From positions 16,602-55,186 of the forward strand of contig JAPSGR010000009.1 of assembly GCA_031177355.1 (NCBI GenBank): DNA of 38,585 nt. Reading direction: 5' to 3'. Below the pieces are notes generated by a model. That model was not told the DNA's origin, searched no databases, and saw only the letters and a program-made list of their open reading frames with translations. Shown one piece after another: positions 26,956 through 35,459 of this stretch (position 1 is the first letter of the stretch; every line of letters begins with the position of its first letter). The translations under genes and the position numbers were made by a program. This stretch comes from Candidatus Nitrosocosmicus sp. GTDB lineage: Archaea; Thermoproteota; Nitrososphaeria; Nitrososphaerales; Nitrososphaeraceae.

Positions 26956-27420
26956 TAGTATAAATAAAAATATATAATGATATCACGATTCTAATTTTTG
27001 AAAGTGTATTTTTTACAAAAGATCTATAGGAAGAGAATTACCTTATTAGGTTGGGGAACACTTGTGCAAATAAAAATACTCTAACCTAATAACAACACTG
27101 ATTCTAATATTAAGATTTTATCATAATATGATATATCTAATTAGTATCAGAATCTAACGTCGTTGTATTTAGATTATAAATACGACTATTCATGCCAGTA
27201 CTGTTTCACATCACTTTTTCAAAAGATTTCTTTGGTAATTTTGCGATATCAGATAGTTGTTAACTGTTCTAGAATTTTACTCTCGTCATATAATAACACT
27301 TCATCATCAATATGATCTATATATCCTATTAATAATATTTTATTGTTTAATAATCGTTAGTAACATTATTACAAAATTAAATTAAATAATCTAAATATCG
27401 TTATTTGAAATCAATTCTTT
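26956..27420. other. Gene-free stretch with a 10-bp inverted repeat
   Basis: TTATTAGGTT (27043-27052) and AACCTAATAA (27083-27092) form a perfect 10-bp stem about 90 nt upstream of the chelatase-like gene, a possible operator. No gene was supported on either strand. Confidence 0.45.
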
Positions 27421-27681
27421 GTGAATAAAAAAATTCAATTGTCGATTTTGTCAATCTTTATTGCTGCAGCCTTAATTGGTTCGGTAGTAGCATATGGCGA
27501 CAACATGGCATATGCCGGTGGAAAGAAGAAAGTCAATGAATCAGAACAAGGAATAAGCCAAAATACAACAACTGCTCAAGCAGCAGCCTGTGATGCTTTG
27601 GGAGATACAACAGCATCCTGTAATAATGTTGCATTGTCATTTAACTTAAATGACGGTAACAACGCAGCAGGTCAACAATAA
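27421..27681 (+). CDS. Small secreted two-Cys protein
   Basis: The product is 86 residues from a GTG start. A signal peptide (1-32: LSILSIFIAAALIGSVVAYG, DNMAYAGG) precedes a short polar domain containing 'TTAQAAACDALGDTTASCNN', with two Cys ten residues apart, and ending LNDGNNAAGQQ. The 'G-N-N-A-A/S-x-Q' ending and the paired cysteines recur in a large set of thaumarchaeal exported proteins of unknown role. A T8 tract follows 15 nt after the stop. Confidence 0.72.
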   Translation: MNKKIQLSILSIFIAAALIGSVVAYGDNMAYAGGKKKVNESEQGISQNTTTAQAAACDALGDTTASCNNVALSFNLNDGNNAAGQQ

Positions 27682-27696
27682 TCTCATCCATCTATA

Positions 27697-27704
27697 TTTT
27701 TTTT
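27697..27704 (+). terminator. T8 terminator
   Basis: Eight consecutive T start 15 nt after the TAA of the secreted two-Cys protein. Confidence 0.55.
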
Positions 27705-28074
27705 ATTTAAATTATTGAAATTATTTTGAATTTTTGGACGCTTTAATTCTAGAAAATGGGATCATCCTAAGTGTAACCCGAGTCTAATATCACCATTGAG
27801 TGCAAAAATATTTAAGTAATATTGAAAATCCATAGCTCATTCTTAAAGTATTAGAACATGACTCGTGCCGTTAAATCTTTATATCTTTACAATGATGAGA
27901 TGAATATTTTCAAAAAATTTTATAATCATACTAAAGTTTAGAAAAAAAGGGAAAGATAATCTCGAATTTGTCCTAATTTATAAAGACTTCTATTTTTAAG
28001 ATAAGTCCATCTAGCTGACATATATCATGCGGTTATCTTTCTCCACATTTTACTCATCACTTTAATCACTTTAT
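27705..28074. other. Gene-free stretch
   Basis: Only a 27-codon plus-strand frame (ATG near 27858) has a start. Its product shows no feature. The rest is AT-rich spacer before the HxlR promoter. Confidence 0.4.
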
Positions 28075-28105
28075 GTTATTAACTATAATTAGGTAAGTAT
28101 ATAAA
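28075..28105 (+). promoter_or_regulatory. Operator/promoter element of hxlR (copy A)
   Basis: This 31-bp element recurs exactly, inverted, at 28862-28892. It contains the dyad TTAACTATAATTAGGTAA (28079-28096; 14 of 18 positions symmetric, TTAnCTA-N4-TAGnTAA) fused to a TATA box (AAGTATATAAA). Binding there would block TBP access. The predicted transcript start is near 28128. Confidence 0.85.
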
Positions 28106-28146
28106 ATAGTACTCGGTTAATAAACATATAAAGGATTTAGGGCAAA

Positions 28147-28602
28147 TTGGTAGAACTCAACACCTCTGACCATTATCAAAAAAAAAATGGAGATCCAGGT
28201 CGTAGAAGGCTAATTGAGAACATGGAATGCAAATGTTGTCCTGTTTATAACACCTTTAATATAATTGGTAAAAAATTTTCTATATTGATATTACGCAATA
28301 TGATTTACGAAAACCAAAAGCGATTCAATGAATTTCTTAATTCTATAGAAGAGATTAATCCAAAGACCCTCTCAATCCGACTAAAAGAAATGGAGAAGGA
28401 TGGTCTCATAAGACGCCAAGTTTATAATGAAACTCCAATAAGGATAGAATATTATCTTACTCAAAAAGGTAAAGAACTGCAGCCTATTTTGGAACAGATG
28501 GCACTATTCTCAGTAAAATATTGTCGTGATCAAATATTTGACAACCCGGATCCTGTTAAGATTGAAAAAATAACTACCGAATCACTTAGAAATTATGTGT
28601 AA
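28147..28602 (+). CDS. HxlR family transcription regulator
   Basis: 151 residues if the TTG at 28147 is used (AAGGAT stands 10 nt upstream), or 126 residues from the ATG at 28222, which gives the usual HxlR start 'MECKCCPVYNTFNIIGKKFS'. The winged helix reads ILILRNMIYENQKRFNEFL, EEINPKTLSIRLKEMEKDGL (recognition helix) and IRRQVYNETPIRIEYYLTQK (wing), then KGKELQPILEQMALFS (dimer helix). C-K-C-C at residues 28-31 is at the position where some HxlR proteins sense electrophiles or oxidants. It most likely represses itself and the MFS gene through the shared operator. Confidence 0.92.
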   Translation: MVELNTSDHYQKKNGDPGRRRLIENMECKCCPVYNTFNIIGKKFSILILRNMIYENQKRFNEFLNSIEEINPKTLSIRLKEMEKDGLIRRQVYNETPIRIEYYLTQKGKELQPILEQMALFSVKYCRDQIFDNPDPVKIEKITTESLRNYV

Positions 28603-28861
28603 ATTAATATACGGATTTAAACACATACTTCAATTTTGGCCCTTTGAAAATCATCTGTTGGAAAGATGAACCATTATTTTGTTATTTTGTAACACAACTA
28701 TAATTTTCTAAATTGATACTATTGACTCTAACATAGCCTGATATGTCTCATCTATAATAACTAATTATGCTTTATAATGAATATTTCACAAATAGACATA
28801 TTTCCGTCTGTTAGTATCAGTCTATTATGTTTAATCTGCTTACCAAAAGTTCACTTAATAA

Positions 28862-28892
28862 TTTATATACTTACCTAATTATAGTTAATAAC
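28862..28892 (-). promoter_or_regulatory. Operator/promoter element of the MFS gene (copy B, inverted)
   Basis: Exact reverse complement of copy A over 31 bp; the dyad is at 28871-28888. On the plus strand its left end reads TTTATATA, the archaeal TATA consensus, with the MFS ATG 40 nt further on. One sequence therefore serves as a core promoter in both orientations. Confidence 0.85.
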
Positions 28893-28908
28893 GAAAGGAA
28901 AGTTAATT

Positions 28909-30408
28909 ATGGTTAAAAATATACGAAAAAATAACGATTTAATCAATGAAACAACTATTGTCAGTCGTCATGCATGGCTCACTTTGACAATATTAAGCAG
29001 TACGCTTTTGACAGTCTTTTTCTCAGAGACTATGCTTTTACCTGCAATACCAGATATAATAATTGAGTTTAATATATCCTATGGTACCGCTGCGTGGATA
29101 TTCAGCGCATACCTTATTGTTGCTGCAGTAATGACTCCGGTTGCCGGCAGATTGTCTGATCTATACGGCAAAAAGAAGGTGCTGTTGACAATGCTTGGAA
29201 TTTATATAGCAGGGCTTATCGCAGGAGGATTCGCAGACAATATAATATCTTTGCTTATAAGTAGGATTATACAAGGAGTGGGATTAGCAGCTATTCCCGC
29301 GGCTTTTAGTCTTCTAAGGGATACTTTTCCCCCCGCCAAGCTCTCTATTGCAGTCGGTGTATTTGGATCTGCATATTCAGCAGGGTCTGTAATAGGATTA
29401 TTAGTTGGAGCTACTATTATACAATTTTTTGGATGGCATACAACGTTCTTAGCTATAGTTCCTTTTTCTATTTTAGTAACTATACTTATTGTAAGATACG
29501 TCAAAGAGGGCGCTACTTTAGAAGAAAAACCCTTATTAAAAGAGAAGAACGATCATTCAAAATTAAACATAAAGAACAAATCCCTTCATATCGACATAAG
29601 AGGAATAATATCATTATCTTTTACGATTTCCTTTTTCTTGATCGCACTTACACTAATTCAAATTGATACAAGTATTAATAGTATGCAGCAAATCATTGGT
29701 GCATTTGCAATATCTGCAATTTCCCTATCCTTCTTTGTCGCAATAGAAAGGAAAATGGAAAATCCATTTGTCAATTTAAAGCTCTTAAAAGATAAAATAT
29801 TGTTACCATCATATATACTGCTAATAGCCACTGGTATTACAATGTTTATGATCTATCCTGCCATTGTTCAATTGGTCAGGAGCCCGATCCCATTAGGATT
29901 TGGAGGCAGTTCTGTTGATGCCGCAAATGTGCAACTTCCGTTCATGATTAGCTTTTTGGTATTTGCTAGCGTCACACCATTTATAATAAACCGAATAGGA
30001 AGTTTAAAACCAATTATCATTGGTGGCATGGTAAGTCTATTTGGCGCCGTAGGGTTATTTACATTTCATTCAACCGAATTCGAAGTATCAGTAAACTTGG
30101 CAATTTTAGCAAGCGGCCTGTCTCTTACAATGACAGCAGCATGGAATTTGGTTGTGTCAATGTCTCCTAAAGAGTATACAGGCATCTCAGTAGGTGTTGG
30201 CGCACTATTGCTATTCATAGGAATGGCAATCGGTCCTGCTCTGGCAGGAGTCTATATGGCGAGTCACGAAACAGTTAGCGGGATACAGGGATCATACCCG
30301 TCAAGTAATTCATATAATCTGGTCTTTATTACTGCAGGTGTCCTTTCAGCAATTACAATTGTATTTTCTTTATTGCTAAAAAGGATAACCTCATCTCGGG
30401 TTAAATGA
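28909..30408 (+). CDS. MFS multidrug exporter, DHA2 (14-TM) type
   Basis: The product is 499 residues. After a 20-residue polar N-terminus come TM1-6: LTILSSTLLTVFFSETMLLP; motif A as 'GRLSDLYGKKKVLLTML'; motif B-like 'LLISRIIQGVGLAAIPA'; motif C 'GSAYSAGSVIGLLVGA', the antiporter motif of drug/H+ exchangers. A charged central linker (about 205-225) is followed by more helices, ending KRITSSRVK. Length and TM count fit the DHA2/EmrB-like group. It exports toxic compounds using the proton or sodium gradient. Controlled with hxlR via the shared inverted operator. GAAAGGAAAG precedes the ATG. Confidence 0.93.
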   Translation: MVKNIRKNNDLINETTIVSRHAWLTLTILSSTLLTVFFSETMLLPAIPDIIIEFNISYGTAAWIFSAYLIVAAVMTPVAGRLSDLYGKKKVLLTMLGIYIAGLIAGGFADNIISLLISRIIQGVGLAAIPAAFSLLRDTFPPAKLSIAVGVFGSAYSAGSVIGLLVGATIIQFFGWHTTFLAIVPFSILVTILIVRYVKEGATLEEKPLLKEKNDHSKLNIKNKSLHIDIRGIISLSFTISFFLIALTLIQIDTSINSMQQIIGAFAISAISLSFFVAIERKMENPFVNLKLLKDKILLPSYILLIATGITMFMIYPAIVQLVRSPIPLGFGGSSVDAANVQLPFMISFLVFASVTPFIINRIGSLKPIIIGGMVSLFGAVGLFTFHSTEFEVSVNLAILASGLSLTMTAAWNLVVSMSPKEYTGISVGVGALLLFIGMAIGPALAGVYMASHETVSGIQGSYPSSNSYNLVFITAGVLSAITIVFSLLLKRITSSRVK

Positions 30409-30529
30409 TTTACTATCAAACCAAAAGCTTGATAATCTGGTGTTATAGCTTTGGTATATAATGATATGAGGGTTGTGATATGGTCTAGGATACATATACA
30501 AATTGAAAAATAAATTAATAAAAATCTGG

Positions 30530-30559
30530 TATCTCAAACCCTAAAGTAACTTTGAGATA
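30530..30559. terminator. 9-bp hairpin after the MFS gene
   Basis: TATCTCAAA (30530-30538) and TTTGAGATA (30551-30559) form a perfect stem with a 12-nt loop, about 120 nt past the MFS stop. It may mark the transcript end. Confidence 0.45.
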
Positions 30560-30586
30560 ACAATCTTACTAGCAGTAACAACTAGA

Positions 30587-30632
30587 TATTTGTTTATGCT
30601 TAAAAAATGACCAATCTAGATATAAACAAATA
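30587..30632. repeat. 11-bp inverted repeat upstream of sixA
   Basis: TATTTGTTTAT (30587-30597) and ATAAACAAATA (30622-30632) are exact reverse complements with 24 nt between, about 120 nt before the SixA-like gene. CTAGATAT precedes each half in the same orientation. Possible operator. Confidence 0.6.
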
Positions 30633-30749
30633 AATTTGACAATTGGTTGATGTAACACCCAATTAAAAAGCAATAAAAGAACATTATTTTCATTTTGTAA
30701 TAATTACAAAGATTGAAACTGTAATAATAGATTACTTTTTTAATGCGTT

Positions 30750-31292
30750 ATGATTTATATTTTCATGCATGCTATTGAAAATAACAAGAATTACAAAATA
30801 TTACTAATACTTAGACATGCAAAATCAAGTTGGAAAAACAAGAAATTGAATGATCATGATCGACCTTTAAATAAAAGAGGAAGAAGAGAGGCAGTCAAAA
30901 TGGGAAAGTATCTCAAGAAAATAAATATGATACCAAATACAGTAGTAACTTCCTCTGCACTTAGGGCAATTCAAACAACCGCTCTTGTATGTAGACATAG
31001 TGAGTATAAGGGATTGGTCAAAGTCAATTCTGGATTCCATCTAGGCGGGATGGATTCATACCTTCATTCTATAGCCGAAACTGCTTCAAATACGACCCGC
31101 CTTTTAATAATTGGACATAACCCGGGACTTGAAGAATTGGTAAGATTTCTTACTTGTAGATCTTTAAAGATACATACATGTACGCTTGTTCAATTAAATC
31201 TGGAAATTGTAAACTGGAAAAATATTGCTTTTCAACAGGTTGTCCGATCCGAAATAATGAATATTTGGAGACCAAAAAAATCGAATAATTAG
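30750..31292 (+). CDS. sixA: SixA-type phosphohistidine phosphatase
   Basis: The product is 180 residues (a second ATG lies five codons in, 30765). It belongs to the histidine phosphatase superfamily: RHG-type motif 'LLILRHAKSSW' with Arg22-His23, then 'DHDRPLNKRGRREA', 'TSSALRAIQT' (Arg72), and second catalytic His123 in 'LLIIGHNPGLEELVRFL'. Length and motif order match SixA, which removes phosphate from phosphohistidine in HPt or PTS-type proteins. In organisms without PTS the substrate is open. The next gene on the strand is a CHAD protein, and SixA with CHAD recurs near polyphosphate genes in other genomes by my recollection. Confidence 0.9.
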   Translation: MIYIFMHAIENNKNYKILLILRHAKSSWKNKKLNDHDRPLNKRGRREAVKMGKYLKKINMIPNTVVTSSALRAIQTTALVCRHSEYKGLVKVNSGFHLGGMDSYLHSIAETASNTTRLLIIGHNPGLEELVRFLTCRSLKIHTCTLVQLNLEIVNWKNIAFQQVVRSEIMNIWRPKKSNN

Positions 31293-31293
31293 C

Positions 31294-31359
31294 GTTTAAG
31301 TAATTATATTACGATAAGACATACACTTTTCATTTCTCTACTTTGTTTAAGTAATTATA
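31294..31359. repeat. Direct repeat of 15 bp between sixA and the CHAD gene
   Basis: GTTTAAGTAATTATA occurs at 31294-31308 and at 31345-31359, spaced 51 bp start to start. Role unknown. Confidence 0.7.
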
Positions 31360-31521
31360 CCTTCATGTCTTCTCAAATTTGTGTAGAGTAACAATTATTG
31401 TCTAAAATCTCCTGGTTATATTCAAATCATTTAATTTCTAAATTTTTGGTTATACATTACTAATTAAAAAATTTTAATGTTCACATAATTCAAATAGTAT
31501 AGGATAATATACTTTTGAAGG

Positions 31522-32415
31522 TTGGTATATTTTTCCATTCATTATGATCTGGAAACCTATATTAATAATTGCACTCGAAATCTTAATAGAGTTTATGTCA
31601 AGTTGGAAAAGTTCTTGTGTAATCCAACTGAAGAAAATATTCATCAGATGAGAACATCTTTACGTAGACTGGAAGCCACCTATCGGTCCAGCCCTAGGCA
31701 ATTCATAAAAAGAAATAATGTAAAAGTCTTTGCTAAAAGAGGTAAGAAGCTTTTTAGAATTAATAGTAGAATAAGGGATATCGACATAATACTCGAGAAA
31801 TTAAACACTGAGGGTAAGATGCCTGACCAAGAACTAAAATACATTGAACGTTCTCTTAAGCATGAGAAACAACTAAAACTTAAAGAAGCGAGAGCTATGG
31901 CACTAGATCTAAAAGAAATCAATGTTTCCAATGTATACTATCGAAAAAACATCAACAAGAAATTTGAACAAAAATCCAAGAAAAGAATATTAAAAATGGT
32001 AAATAAGTTAAAAACCAAAATAGAATTAAACATTCCATTAGTTATTAGTGATGACACCAAAATATTGGAGTTACACGGAACTAGGAAGGATGCAAAGAAA
32101 TTACGTTATTTGATAGAACTTTTACTATATAATAGGGCCAATGTAAGTTCTAATAAGGGGATCGAAAAGAACTCTATTAACTCTGTCATCCAAAATAATC
32201 AACAAGTCTTAGTACATCTTGAAAAAATCCAAGAAATACTAGGCAATATCCATGATTATGACATTACAATTGATTATTTGAACAACTACCATATATTCAG
32301 TGAGCCGCATATAGCTGATGTTATAGCAAACATTGAGAAGATTAGAAAGACAAAATTCGATGAATTTGTTAATTACATTACGCTGAACAATAACCAACAT
32401 AATTATAAGAACTAG
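31522..32415 (+). CDS. CHAD domain protein
   Basis: The product is 297 residues, all helical and very basic. The start is TTG (31522) with GAAGG just upstream. The CHAD signature residues are present: 'NIHQMRTSLRRLEATY' (His41, Arg44, Arg48), 'INSRIRDIDII', 'LHGTRKDAKKLRYLIELL' (His185, Arg188) and 'LEKIQEILGNIHDYDITIDYL'. CHAD domains are conserved-histidine, Arg/Lys-lined helical bundles that bind polyphosphate and localise to polyphosphate granules. No CYTH triphosphatase domain is fused. It is probably functionally linked to the SixA-like phosphatase upstream and to the two kinases that face it. Confidence 0.92.
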   Translation: MVYFSIHYDLETYINNCTRNLNRVYVKLEKFLCNPTEENIHQMRTSLRRLEATYRSSPRQFIKRNNVKVFAKRGKKLFRINSRIRDIDIILEKLNTEGKMPDQELKYIERSLKHEKQLKLKEARAMALDLKEINVSNVYYRKNINKKFEQKSKKRILKMVNKLKTKIELNIPLVISDDTKILELHGTRKDAKKLRYLIELLLYNRANVSSNKGIEKNSINSVIQNNQQVLVHLEKIQEILGNIHDYDITIDYLNNYHIFSEPHIADVIANIEKIRKTKFDEFVNYITLNNNQHNYKN

Positions 32416-32712
32416 GCGACATTGAAAAGATCATATTGATATACATATCACAGAACAGAGGGCTAGCAATACTTCGGAGAAGAATCTTTTATTACTTGTA
32501 AAATTATTTTCGCCTAATAATTTGAAGTTGCTACTGGGTATAGTTAGTGTTGCCTTAATTTGATTATGATTCTGATAAGATAATTTAGATGTTAGTATCC
32601 ATATTATTTTGATTATGCAATATGATTTTTAAATGTAAAAATTGTAAATTTTTAAAAGAAAATTCCGAATAAATATGTAATGAATTATGTTATTTTTTTG
32701 TTAACGTAATCA

Positions 32713-33480
32713 CTAATATGTCACATTGTTCTTACTCTGATTTAGGAAATCGTTTATTTTTGCCTGAATCTCATCATAAATACCATTAATGTCCTTATCA
32801 CCATTAATGTCTATTAGACCGTATTTTTTTTGCATAATAGCAAACTCCTTTTTCAATAAATATTGATATTTAATGAATGAATCAAATATATCTGCTGATA
32901 TTCCTAGATCTGCACCTGATTCATAATAATCAAGAGACTTATTTTTTTTAAATACTCTATGAATTAAATTATAGGGATCAACATTAAGATAGAAAATAAG
33001 ATCAGGCTTGATTGCAAAGCTATGTAATTTATGCAACCAATTCTTATCTATCCCTCTGACGGAACTCCTTGCAATTAGAGTATAGATGTATCTATCCGCG
33101 ATTACAACAAAACCGGCCTTGAGCGCCGGGATTATTTTGTTTTCTAACTGATCAGCAAAATCGGCTGCATAATAGAGTGCCATCGTTCTTCTACCTACAT
33201 AATTTCTTTTTGCTTCTATAATTCCTTTTGAAATTAGATCAGATCTTTTTAGCCCCGTATTGACCACTGCATGTCCGTTTGCTTCTAGTTTTTCAGTTAT
33301 TTTTTGAATTTGAGTGCTACGTCCAGAGGCATCTGGTCCCTCTATCACTATGAACGAGCCATTAATTTCGATGTCCTTTAAATATTTAATTCCTGTATTG
33401 CCGATAAATCTAATTTTCTTGTTGCGTTCTTTGTGACTATCACTAGAAATATTTTTTTTATTTCTTATTTTTGATGACAT
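32713..33480 (-). CDS. Thymidylate-kinase-like protein with altered P-loop
   Basis: The product is 255 residues. A basic 40-residue extension precedes the P-loop GPDASGRST (48-56), in which Arg54 replaces the invariant Walker A Lys. Other TMK elements are kept: 'YYAADFADQLENKIIPALKA', 'VVIADRYIYTLIARSSVRG' (Asp129-Arg130) and 'YYESGADLGIS' (lid-like). In the family the enzyme phosphorylates dTMP with ATP. Arg at the Lys position usually weakens or abolishes transfer, so this copy may be regulatory or use another donor. It is the second gene of a pair, 31 nt after its canonical paralogue, and converges on the CHAD gene. Confidence 0.88.
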   Translation of the reverse strand: MSSKIRNKKNISSDSHKERNKKIRFIGNTGIKYLKDIEINGSFIVIEGPDASGRSTQIQKITEKLEANGHAVVNTGLKRSDLISKGIIEAKRNYVGRRTMALYYAADFADQLENKIIPALKAGFVVIADRYIYTLIARSSVRGIDKNWLHKLHSFAIKPDLIFYLNVDPYNLIHRVFKKNKSLDYYESGADLGISADIFDSFIKYQYLLKKEFAIMQKKYGLIDINGDKDINGIYDEIQAKINDFLNQSKNNVTY

Positions 33481-33511
33481 TTTATTTTCATAACCTCATT
33501 TGTAGATCTAT

Positions 33512-34210
33512 TTACGAAATAATGTCATGAATCTTGTTCTTCGTTTTAAGAATATTAAGCACGTTTCTTCTTACGGTATTTTGCTGCCTTTCTATTTCAA
33601 GTGTACCATCAATCACAATAAAATTTTCGTCAGCTACCATGGATTCATACTCATCTACAATTCTTCCTTGAAATATTCGATAGCTTTCATACTCATCTTT
33701 GCTTAATCCTAGATCCATTCCTGCTTCATAATGCTTCAACTTGGGCCGACCGGAAATAATTCTATTTACTGCAGTTTCAATCGGTACCTTAAAATAGAAC
33801 ACTATGTCCGGTTTTCGAGCATAATTGTACATATTCTTTACCCAAGACTTTTCACATCCTCTAACGGTATCTCGAGCTAATGCCGTGTAAATGTACCTGT
33901 CGGCAAGAACAATATATCCAGCTCTTAATAAAGGATATATATTTTTTTCATATCTGTCAGCAAAATCAGTAGAATGTAAGAGTGAAAATGTCATAGGGGT
34001 AAGACTTGCTTTTTTCTTACCTTTAGATGTAATTTCTTTAACGGTTTCTGATGAATTCCATTCTGTAAAGAAAACATCATATCCTTTTGACCTTAGCCAT
34101 CTATCCACTAGATGAATCTGTGTTGATTTGCCCGATCCATCAATCCCTTCGACAACGATTAAAATGCCCTCTTCATTCTTATTTTCATTACTTTTGTTTA
34201 ATACCTGCAA
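33512..34210 (-). CDS. Thymidylate kinase family protein (canonical P-loop)
   Basis: The product is 232 residues. Walker A 'EGIDGSGKST' has Lys28, then 'LLHSTDFADRYEKNIYPLLR', 'VLADRYIYTALARDTVRG' (Asp104-Arg105) and the lid region 'GRPKLKHYEAGMDLGLS'. It fits dTMP kinase, which converts dTMP to dTDP, although this subgroup may have another nucleotide or phosphate acceptor. The unusual shared 'Y-E-x-G-x-D-L-G-(L/I)-S' motif in both neighbours marks a paralogue pair. It is first in the two-gene unit, with ATG start. Since it may not be the cell's housekeeping enzyme, I give no symbol. Confidence 0.9.
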   Translation of the reverse strand: MQVLNKSNENKNEEGILIVVEGIDGSGKSTQIHLVDRWLRSKGYDVFFTEWNSSETVKEITSKGKKKASLTPMTFSLLHSTDFADRYEKNIYPLLRAGYIVLADRYIYTALARDTVRGCEKSWVKNMYNYARKPDIVFYFKVPIETAVNRIISGRPKLKHYEAGMDLGLSKDEYESYRIFQGRIVDEYESMVADENFIVIDGTLEIERQQNTVRRNVLNILKTKNKIHDIIS

Positions 34211-34549
34211 TACTAATCACCATTGATTAATGATCTCATCAAACTAAATACAACAAAATAATTATGAGGTTTCATATGATTCTTAACTAATTTGAATAAT
34301 AGACATATTTAATATCTATTATCCCATATCCTATAAAATCGATATATTCTATTTGTATAAGGGATAATTTTGAATTTTTATTGGTAATGTTGTATAATCT
34401 TATCGAATTACTAGTTACAAATGGGTATAATTATGCCTATAATGCAAAATAAAATGATGAACCCAAAAGTATTTTTTTATGGAGATTTTACCTGATGTAT
34501 CAATTTAGAGTATGCATAAGGATTATCAATACCAAGTTAAGTAAAAATA
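34211..34549. other. Gene-free stretch
   Basis: AT-rich, containing the promoter of the kinase pair at its left end. No frame with a start and protein character on either strand. Confidence 0.4.
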
Positions 34550-35442
34550 TTAATTTGTATTGACTTTAGGTTTCAAAGCATTTCTATTCCATTTACCAGT
34601 AGTTGTTGATGCATCATAAGTACTTTCTAAAAGTCTATATGAATCATACCAGGAGATTCTGCTTTTCGAACTGCCTCGTAAGGTAACAAATATTCTCTCA
34701 TTCTTTTATCATAATATGCCTCTTTTGGTTTTATGGAAAATTATATGAAACCCTATAGTTCTGGATAGGTATAAGAATAATAAATGGGATTATTTATTTC
34801 ACCTTCACCTGGTCAAAAACCATAACTATTTAATTCGTGTAAACAAACTTTAATTGCAACGAATTAAGCCAACCTAGGAGCTATAAGATGTGGTGGGGAC
34901 CATGTGACCTGAAAAACCTTCTCACAGTCAGATCAAACGTTCCCAAAAAACTATCCAAGATTGGCCTTTCCTATAAAAGACTAACGAAATTGTGTATGTA
35001 TTCTGTTAGAATGAATTACGATGCGCCATAATCGTGTAATATAATGACGATCATAAGAAGCATGTTTGTAATCCTCTTCTAATGGTGTTCTATCGGTAAC
35101 TTCTACTGGCGTTGTCCATAAAGGAACATATATGTTGATGTCTGCTAATGCCCACATTATATCCTTATAGATGTCTAGAGTGCACGCGATTCTAACGGAA
35201 TTTTTCTATTTATCCCTTTGCTTGTTTGAATGATGATATATGATCTATAAAATTAGAATCGATTTGAAATTTAATGTCTTCATGTAGCATTGTAGACGTG
35301 GTAAACCCCCTAGAATTTAAGTATAAAGTGTTTCACCAGTGATTTACCAAGGGTTCTAGTATAGGGCTATTTTTCCCACTATTTGGGTCCATCTATGCAG
35401 TGTCTTATAGGTATCTTTCCATTCAGATAATGGCAATGAAGG
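34550..35442 (-). pseudogene. Decayed DUF5996 family gene
   Basis: Stitching minus-strand frames recovers the family from end to end. 'PSLPLSEWKDTYKTLHRW' then TQIVGKIAL (35442 to a stop at 35356). 'VNHW*NTLYLNSRGFTTS' (the second Trp of NHWW is a stop) then DIKFQIDSNFIDHISSF. 'DIYKDIMWALADINIYVP', then PVEVTDRTPLEEDYKHASYD. 'GTFDLTVRRFFRSHGPHH'. 'PIYYSYTYPEL*GF', 'KPKEAYYDKRMREYLLPYE' and 'FLESTYDASTTTGKWN'. It ends at TAA 34550-34552. There are at least five stops and several shifts. The total of about 890 bp equals the family's usual 300 residues, so nothing large is missing. The biochemical role of DUF5996 is unknown. Confidence 0.87.
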
Positions 35443-35459
35443 TCAGGTATCTTTTGTTG

